Shown piece by piece: positions 6,253 to 10,366 of a DNA stretch of 10,366 nt (the stretch's first letter is position 1; every line of letters begins with the position of its first letter). Position numbers and translations under genes: made by a program. The DNA is from Candidatus Saccharimonadota bacterium. GTDB taxonomy: Bacteria; Patescibacteriota; Saccharimonadia; Saccharimonadales; JACDBH01. The notes under the pieces were generated by a model. It had not been told where the DNA came from, did no database searches, and was given only the letters and a program-made list of their open reading frames with translations. The stretch covers positions 1 through 10,366 of the forward strand of contig JAGQMT010000006.1 in the NCBI GenBank assembly GCA_020428565.1. The letters run 5' to 3'.

Positions 6253-7138
6253 AGCAAGGATCCCCTGGCCCAGGCTTAATATCTATCTCTGTCACCATAG
6301 AAGCGCTCATAGAACTTCCGCTTGGACTCAAAGTAATAGAAGCCTTCCTGCCACCAGATCCTGATTCGCCTAGGCAAATTACAGCCCCCGTATAATAAAG
6401 ATCTGCATACCCATTAATTGTAAGATATTGCGAAGGATTTGTCTGAAAATCCTCTGACACCCTGCCACTATCACTAAAAAGGTTACCAGTAAGAAAAGGA
6501 AGCCATATACCAGGCTCTACTGACGTTATATCTGTTGATAAATATTTAGTCACTAAGATATTTTTTAAATTCGTGGCGTTATCTATCAGTGACACCACTT
6601 TACGAATACTCACCCTATCTGTCTGGCCAATAAAATAACTACCCTGCTCGACTCTAGCTAAATATTGTATGCCGACGGGTATCATAGTGTCAGAATCTCC
6701 TATCAATGCCACTTGTTCAGGATTTAACTTCTGACCGGTTTTATCATCTCTCCTTATTAACATGTTAGATACCTGGAATCTACCATCATCGCCAAGTGTC
6801 AATACCTTACCACCAAAGGTGCACTGTCCGTCAGATGAGGCGCCAGCATCAGAAGATATCACTGGTCCATTGGAAATATTAGCCCATGTACAACTGACTC
6901 CATCTAGCCCACTGTTGCTTTTTTCGGTATCGCTAATCACCTTTTGCATACTAGCCTCTATCTCTCTGACAGATTGAGTAAATTGTGCTCTAGCCTGCCT
7001 ACCAGAAAACGCCGTAACAATTCCAGCAAACATAGCACCAGTCACCGCTATCACTATCAGCAACTCGGTTATCGTATAACCAGATTGATTACTCTCACCA
7101 CCCCCTAGAGTGTGACCATTTGCTAGTCGACGCTTCAT
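6245..7138 (-). CDS. GspH/FimT-like minor prepilin, first gene of the minor-pilin operon
   Basis: 297 aa. A long leader (20 residues, ending QSG) precedes YTITELLIVIAVTGAMFAGIV, with cleavage expected after Gly20 and Glu25 as mature Glu5. The ectodomain has four cysteines (83, 106, 255, 295). It is longer than usual GspH/FimT proteins (often about 150-200), so the class is inferred from gene order. A TATAAT with TGC before it ends 7 bases before ATG 7138 and no Shine-Dalgarno is seen, so this gene appears to start a separate, leaderless minor-pilin mRNA. It overlaps the next gene by 8 bases. Confidence 0.75.
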   Translation of the reverse strand: MKRRLANGHTLGGGESNQSGYTITELLIVIAVTGAMFAGIVTAFSGRQARAQFTQSVREIEASMQKVISDTEKSNSGLDGVSCTWANISNGPVISSDAGASSDGQCTFGGKVLTLGDDGRFQVSNMLIRRDDKTGQKLNPEQVALIGDSDTMIPVGIQYLARVEQGSYFIGQTDRVSIRKVVSLIDNATNLKNILVTKYLSTDITSVEPGIWLPFLTGNLFSDSGRVSEDFQTNPSQYLTINGYADLYYTGAVICLGESGSGGRKASITLSPSGSSMSASMVTEIDIKPGPGDPCYG

Positions 7139-7145
7139 ACAATGA

Positions 7146-7154
7146 ATTATAGCA
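7146..7154 (-). promoter_or_regulatory. extended -10 promoter of the minor-pilin operon
   Basis: TGCTATAAT on the minus strand (7154-7146) is a perfect extended -10. It ends 7 bases before ATG 7138 and lies in the 42-base gap after pilD. A weak TTGCAT (7176-7171) could serve as a -35 with a 19-base spacer. Confidence 0.65.
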
Positions 7155-7180
7155 TAAGCGTATCAATATCATGCAAATAA

Positions 7181-8083
7181 TTACCGCAAAAGTATCGCTT
7201 GTTTGTACCAAGCAATGATACTAGCACCAAATACATAAGTGATTATCGTAGCCACTATCAAGAACGGACCGAATGGCAGATGAGACTTGCGGTCTAACCT
7301 CTTGAGTAGTAGCCCGGGCACTGCAATCAACGAACCTAACGTAGATGCTAAAAACAACACCAAAAACGCCTTGAACGGGTCGTATAATAAAACACCTATC
7401 ACAAATCCTAACTTCACATCACCACCGCCAATCCATCGGCCATCAGATATCTGGAATAATCCACAAAATACCCCACCGGCAACCAATACAGAAGCAACCA
7501 ACATAGCTAGCGCGTGCAAAATACCAGAGTTACCAGTGGCTATCGCCACGGCAGTATGTACGGCTACTAGAGCCACCGCTACTAGCATCATCGGATTAGG
7601 TAAGATCATCCACCTTAGGTCATACACCAAGAGCGCCATAAAAACCGTCAGTATCAGTAACCACAATCCAAACATCATCCAAGCCACAGAGGTAGTTAAA
7701 CTAGTTGGCCAAACAATGTAGGATAATACAAACAATGTTGCTGTAGCTAGCTCAACCAGTGGGTATTGCCAAGATACACCAACCTTACAATATCGGCATT
7801 TACCACGCAGTAGAGCCCAGCTCACCACAGGCAATAAATCGTACCATGCAAGCTCGTGTTTGCAATGTACGCACATACTACGACCATGCAATATTGAGTA
7901 TTGGCGAGCACTAACACCTTGAGCTTTTGCCTCAGCCTCTCCTTTACCAGAAACAGGCTGCTTGGATTTAGTAGATTTAGACTTCTTTGGTGATGAGTTA
8001 GATTGCATATAAACCCGCCAAACCCAAGCATTCACAAAACTACCTAAGCACAACCCTAATCCAAATAAAACTACGATAATCAT
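7181..8083 (-). CDS. pilD: prepilin peptidase / N-methyltransferase (PilD, A24 family)
   Basis: 300 aa from ATG 8083 (an in-frame TTG at 8089 is the alternative). This polytopic membrane aspartic protease cleaves prepilin leaders and N-methylates the new N-terminus. Visible features are GLGLCLGSFVN near the N-terminus; two CxxC pairs (CVHC at 71-74, CRYC at 96-99) for zinc in the methyltransferase domain; LPVVSWALLRG; and catalytic Asp155 (YDLRWMILPN) and Asp222 (GGGDVKLG), then LPFGPFL. Several membrane helices follow. An unusual Lys/Ser/Gln/Ala-rich insert of about 35 residues (about 28-62) sits in the first cytoplasmic loop before the CxxC domain. It processes the pilins encoded on both sides. 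Its own extended -10 sits 7 bases before the ATG, directly after the pilin terminator. Confidence 0.95.
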   Translation of the reverse strand: MIIVVLFGLGLCLGSFVNAWVWRVYMQSNSSPKKSKSTKSKQPVSGKGEAEAKAQGVSARQYSILHGRSMCVHCKHELAWYDLLPVVSWALLRGKCRYCKVGVSWQYPLVELATATLFVLSYIVWPTSLTTSVAWMMFGLWLLILTVFMALLVYDLRWMILPNPMMLVAVALVAVHTAVAIATGNSGILHALAMLVASVLVAGGVFCGLFQISDGRWIGGGDVKLGFVIGVLLYDPFKAFLVLFLASTLGSLIAVPGLLLKRLDRKSHLPFGPFLIVATIITYVFGASIIAWYKQAILLR

Positions 8084-8090
8084 TAGCAAT

Positions 8091-8099
8091 ATAATATCA
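8091..8099 (-). promoter_or_regulatory. extended -10 promoter of pilD
   Basis: TGATATTAT on the minus strand (8099-8091) is an extended -10 whose end lies 7 bases before ATG 8083. This spacing decides for ATG 8083 over TTG 8089 as the start. Any -35 would lie inside the preceding terminator palindrome (TTGTTT at 8120-8115). Confidence 0.5.
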
Positions 8100-8111
8100 T
8101 TACTATCACAA

Positions 8112-8151
8112 AATAAACAATAGCGACCTATATAGGTCGCTATTGTTTATT
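8112..8151 (-). terminator. 20-bp perfect palindrome, major pilin terminator
   Basis: A perfect 40-base palindrome (arms 8112-8131 and 8132-8151) has a GCGACC/GGTCGC core and AATAAACAAT/ATTGTTTATT outer arms. It lies 35 bases after the pilin stop codon and 12 bases before the pilD -10. Hairpin plus T-rich 3' arm fits Rho-independent termination and could stabilise the 3' end of an abundant pilin mRNA. Confidence 0.8.
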
Positions 8152-8186
8152 AGAGATAGATTCAAATAACAGAGTCTATCAAGTTG

Positions 8187-8783
8187 CTAGTTAATACACT
8201 GCAAGTTGCCTCTGTCAGTAGCATTCTCAGCAACATATATCACTGACACAGCCCGAGGATTCCTATTAGTAGAGTTTATTCCCGTTCCCGACTCATTACA
8301 TCCAAATCCAAGAACAATAGTTATCGAGTTAATATTCACATGACTAACCGTAGCAGTGGTTGAACCCCCTACCACCGTAGGAGTATATGTCCCTGATGAA
8401 GTTAGGTCAGTAATAAATATAGAACCAACATTAGTCGAACTCCATGTGATGGCACTACTACTAGACCTATAGATACCCAACCTTGCCGTTTCGACGTTTG
8501 TCACAGAAGCGTTAGGCCTAAAACTCACACTAGTATCAGATGCTGTGGTGCCATCACCCGAGTTAATCTGAGTAATCTTAGCTCCGTTTGCATTCGTAGA
8601 TGCATTGTTAATTGCAGTAACAATTGCCGAGGCATCCGACTTACGCTGAGTGTTTCTCTGGCTCCTCTGCAAGGCCGGAATCGCCAAGAAGACAATCAGC
8701 ATGATCAAACCAGCAATAGCTAGCACAATCAAAACTTCGATGATTGTGAAGCCCTTGTTATCTTTATTTAATTTACTTACCAT
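8187..8783 (-). CDS. major type IV pilin (prepilin)
   Basis: 198 aa. A 10-residue basic leader plus Gly11 precedes FTIIEVLIVLAIAGLIMLIVF, with cleavage after Gly11 and Glu16 as mature Glu5. The amphipathic extension ALQRSQRNTQRKSD resembles pilins I associate with Saccharibacteria. The ectodomain is Ser/Thr/Asn-rich and beta-type. Cys162 and Cys196 probably form the C-terminal disulfide loop (D-region). The gene has its own leader with AAAGGGGG (8801-8794) 10 bases before the ATG, its own promoter and a strong terminator, as expected for the abundant fibre subunit. It lies between pilC and pilD. Confidence 0.92.
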   Translation of the reverse strand: MVSKLNKDNKGFTIIEVLIVLAIAGLIMLIVFLAIPALQRSQRNTQRKSDASAIVTAINNASTNANGAKITQINSGDGTTASDTSVSFRPNASVTNVETARLGIYRSSSSAITWSSTNVGSIFITDLTSSGTYTPTVVGGSTTATVSHVNINSITIVLGFGCNESGTGINSTNRNPRAVSVIYVAENATDRGNLQCIN

Positions 8784-8793
8784 AGTGCAAATG

Positions 8794-8801
8794 CCCCCTT
8801 T
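8794..8801 (-). promoter_or_regulatory. strong ribosome binding site of the major pilin
   Basis: AAAGGGGG on the minus strand lies 10 bases before ATG 8783. It is the most G-rich ribosome binding site candidate in the window, in keeping with high pilin expression. Confidence 0.55.
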
Positions 8802-8831
8802 GACTAATTGCGTTTGTTAATTTATGAATGA

Positions 8832-8860
8832 ATAATACAGCCTGTGTGCAAAAAGCGCAA
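8832..8860 (-). promoter_or_regulatory. candidate promoter of the major pilin gene
   Basis: On the minus strand TTGCGC (8860-8855; 3 of 6) is separated by 17 bases from TATTAT (8837-8832). It predicts a leader of about 40 bases. The -35 overlaps a short hairpin (8850-8867), so readthrough from pilC and initiation here might interact. Confidence 0.4.
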
Positions 8861-8867
8861 GCTTTTT
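8850..8867 (-). terminator. short hairpin between pilC and the pilin gene, possible weak terminator
   Basis: Seven-base arms AAAAAGC/GCTTTTT (8850-8856, 8861-8867) flank a 4-base loop 51 bases after the pilC stop. The stem is mostly A-T, so it would be weak and could partly uncouple pilT/pilC from pilin transcription. Confidence 0.35.
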
Positions 8868-8918
8868 ATATACAAATTATCCACACCCGACGTTGCCAAG
8901 AACGCAACAAATAGCGCC

Positions 8919-10142
8919 CTAACCGCCTAAGCCAGATTGATTAGCCAAGCCATAAATTGGTAATAAGATTGCCCCAACTAATATAAAGGCCACTATGCCG
9001 AGCATCACCATCATCATTGGCTCTATGATTGTTGATATAGTCTTGATCTGGTTATCGACTTCTTTTTCGTAATAATCAGCGATTTTGTTAAGCATCTCCT
9101 CGACAGAACCAGACTGTTCACCAATGCGAAGCATCTTGGGAACAAGCTCCAAGAAGTTCGGGTCACCATCTATGGCGTCCGAAAGTGCTTTGCCTCCACG
9201 AACTTTCTCTATAGCACGAACTATCGATGCCTCGACATGAACGTTATTAATAGCCCTAGAAACAATGTCCAATACCTGCAGTAATGGCACGCCGCTCGCT
9301 ACCAATATCGCGCCCGTACGCGCAAACCTCGCCATATACATCTTGTGAAACAGCTCACCCATAGGCCACATCTTCATCTTTAGCCTATCTATAACGATCT
9401 TACCAGGGCCACTCCTAGCCCAATTCGTAGTCATAAACACTAATACCACCACAATCAAAATCGTAGCCCACCAATAATTGATGATGAAATGCGATAATGC
9501 CAGCAAAGCCCGAGTAGTAATCGGCAAACTTGCACCCGGCATATCCTTGTAGATACCTTCTACCTGAGGCAATACACTCACCACCATAAACCCGACCACG
9601 CCAACCATCACTAACAATACTATACCTGGGTAAGCCATAGCCCCTCGTACCTTGGCGAGCATCTCGGCGTCCTTCTCCTGCTGAAGTGCAATACGGTCCA
9701 AGGCCGCGTCTAGCGTACCAGACGTCTCACCAGCGGCGACTAGGTTGATAAATATTTGATTAAACACCTTGGGGTACTTAGCCAATGCATCCGACAAAGT
9801 ACTACCCGCCTCGATATCTGTAATCAACTTACTAATTATGATCTTTAGGGGTTTACTCTGAGTCTGGTCTAGTACACTACGCAAGCTCTGCATTAGTGGC
9901 AAGCCAGCGTTAATAAGTGTAGACAGCTGCCTAGCAAACAGAATCCTATCCCTAGCCTTGACCTTATTCTTAAGCTTTGAAAAGATATTATCGCCACCAG
10001 CGTCTTTGAGGGTTATGTCTATCGGCGCTAAACCTTCTTGGCGAATCAACCGTGCAGCCGACTGTTCGTTTTCTGCCTCTACCTCAGCCTGGATCTTCTC
10101 TCCGGTCTTACCATCTCTAGCCGTGTATTTAAAGGTTAGCAT
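8919..10142 (-). CDS. pilC: type IV pilus inner-membrane platform protein PilC (GspF family)
   Basis: 407 aa, full family length. It is the polytopic platform on which the assembly and retraction ATPases act. The N-terminal cytoplasmic segment (FKYTARDGKTGEKIQAEVEA) is followed by two repeated GspF/T2SSF domains at about 66-190 and 270-392. Each carries its signature, AAGETSGTLDAAL at about 136-148 and RIGEQSGSVEEML at about 339-351. Membrane helices lie at about 171-191, 219-238 and 372-395. The start lies 7 bases after the pilT stop, with GAGAGG inside the pilT end about 11 bases upstream, so the two are co-transcribed. Confidence 0.96.
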   Translation of the reverse strand: MLTFKYTARDGKTGEKIQAEVEAENEQSAARLIRQEGLAPIDITLKDAGGDNIFSKLKNKVKARDRILFARQLSTLINAGLPLMQSLRSVLDQTQSKPLKIIISKLITDIEAGSTLSDALAKYPKVFNQIFINLVAAGETSGTLDAALDRIALQQEKDAEMLAKVRGAMAYPGIVLLVMVGVVGFMVVSVLPQVEGIYKDMPGASLPITTRALLALSHFIINYWWATILIVVVLVFMTTNWARSGPGKIVIDRLKMKMWPMGELFHKMYMARFARTGAILVASGVPLLQVLDIVSRAINNVHVEASIVRAIEKVRGGKALSDAIDGDPNFLELVPKMLRIGEQSGSVEEMLNKIADYYEKEVDNQIKTISTIIEPMMMVMLGIVAFILVGAILLPIYGLANQSGLGG

Positions 10143-10149
10143 ATATAAA

Positions 10150-10366
10150 TTAGCCTCTCATAAGCCTATCTAGTTCATCTATGTCTATTGCAAAATTACG
10201 AGCTTCTTCGTATGTGATTGTACCAGCATGGATTAAGTTAACCAATGTCTTATCCATGCTCTGCATACCAAACTCAGCACCAGTCTGAATAACAGCGTCT
10301 AGTTGATGAGTCTTACCTTCACGAATGATATTTCTAACAGCCGGTGTACCAATCAATATCTCAGCC
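10150..10366 (-). CDS. pilT: type IV pilus retraction ATPase PilT, C-terminal part (cut by the window edge)
   Basis: Only the last 71 or so codons are present; the frame is open to the window edge. The visible sequence reads AEILIGTPAVRNIIREGKTHQL, continuing with a GMQSMDKTLVNL segment, and matches the conserved C-terminus of PilT (AIRNLIREGKTHQ-type motif, then GMQTMD). PilT hydrolyses ATP at the PilC platform to depolymerise the pilus. The Walker motifs lie outside the window. It is directly upstream of pilC in the same transcription unit. Confidence 0.93.
   Translation of the reverse strand, partial: AEILIGTPAVRNIIREGKTHQLDAVIQTGAEFGMQSMDKTLVNLIHAGTITYEEARNFAIDIDELDRLMRG

Noticed and set aside
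7287..7721. 144-codon plus-strand ORF opposite pilD
   Set aside because: Antisense to a gene with complete PilD catalytic motifs; its Thr/Asn/Pro-rich composition is that expected from the complement of membrane-helix codons.
1..10366. Alternative genetic code with TGA as glycine (SR1/Gracilibacteria type)
   Set aside because: PilC, Xer, Ndk, PilD and others are full length without any in-frame TGA, whereas TGA-glycine genomes use it often.
1..10366. CRISPR array, insertion sequence, riboswitch or defence system
   Set aside because: No regularly spaced repeats, transposase motifs, terminal repeats, or recognisable aptamer or defence genes were seen.

Overview
The window looks like chromosome from a candidate phyla radiation (CPR/Patescibacteria) bacterium, most likely Saccharibacteria (TM7). 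This is inferred from the style of the major pilin N-terminus, the type IV pilus gene set in a small-genome context, the membrane-anchored foldase next to a PH-domain membrane protein, and short AT-rich intergenic regions. No database comparison was possible. The twelve main genes end in TAA (6) or TAG (6) and never TGA. Standard code 11 fits, because all reading frames have normal family lengths.

Layout, left to right. Positions 1-556 hold a small membrane-peptide ORF, a decayed copy of a tRNA-Asp 3' part, and tRNA-Asp(GTC) and tRNA-Thr(CGT), all genes on the minus strand and closed by a hairpin terminator. Positions 557-2210 (minus) are an overlapping pair: a bacterial PH-domain membrane protein followed by a membrane-anchored SurA/parvulin-like foldase. 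Positions 2281-2943 (minus) hold ndk, tRNA-Arg(CCT) and a strong hairpin terminator. A divergent intergenic region with a perfect AT-rich inverted repeat separates ndk from a plus-strand Xer-type tyrosine recombinase (3092-4012). From 4077 to the right edge, all on the minus strand, lies a type IV pilus locus. In transcription order it is pilT (3' end only), pilC, major pilin, prepilin peptidase pilD, then four minor pilins in the order GspH-like, GspI/PilV-like, GspJ/PilW-like, GspK/PilX-like.

How they work together: PilC is the inner-membrane platform on which PilT (retraction ATPase) acts. PilD cleaves and N-methylates the prepilins. The major pilin forms the fibre, and the four minor pilins probably form the tip/priming complex. 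Such pili could serve twitching, surface or host attachment, or DNA uptake. The foldase/PH pair and Cys-paired pilin ectodomains fit an extracytoplasmic folding theme, but a functional link is inference.

The most notable pattern is regulatory. Four transcription-unit-leading genes (PH gene, xer, pilD, first minor pilin) have a -10 hexamer ending only 6-7 bases before the ATG, usually as an extended TGn -10, which predicts leaderless mRNAs. In contrast ndk, the major pilin and the foldase have Shine-Dalgarno-like leaders.
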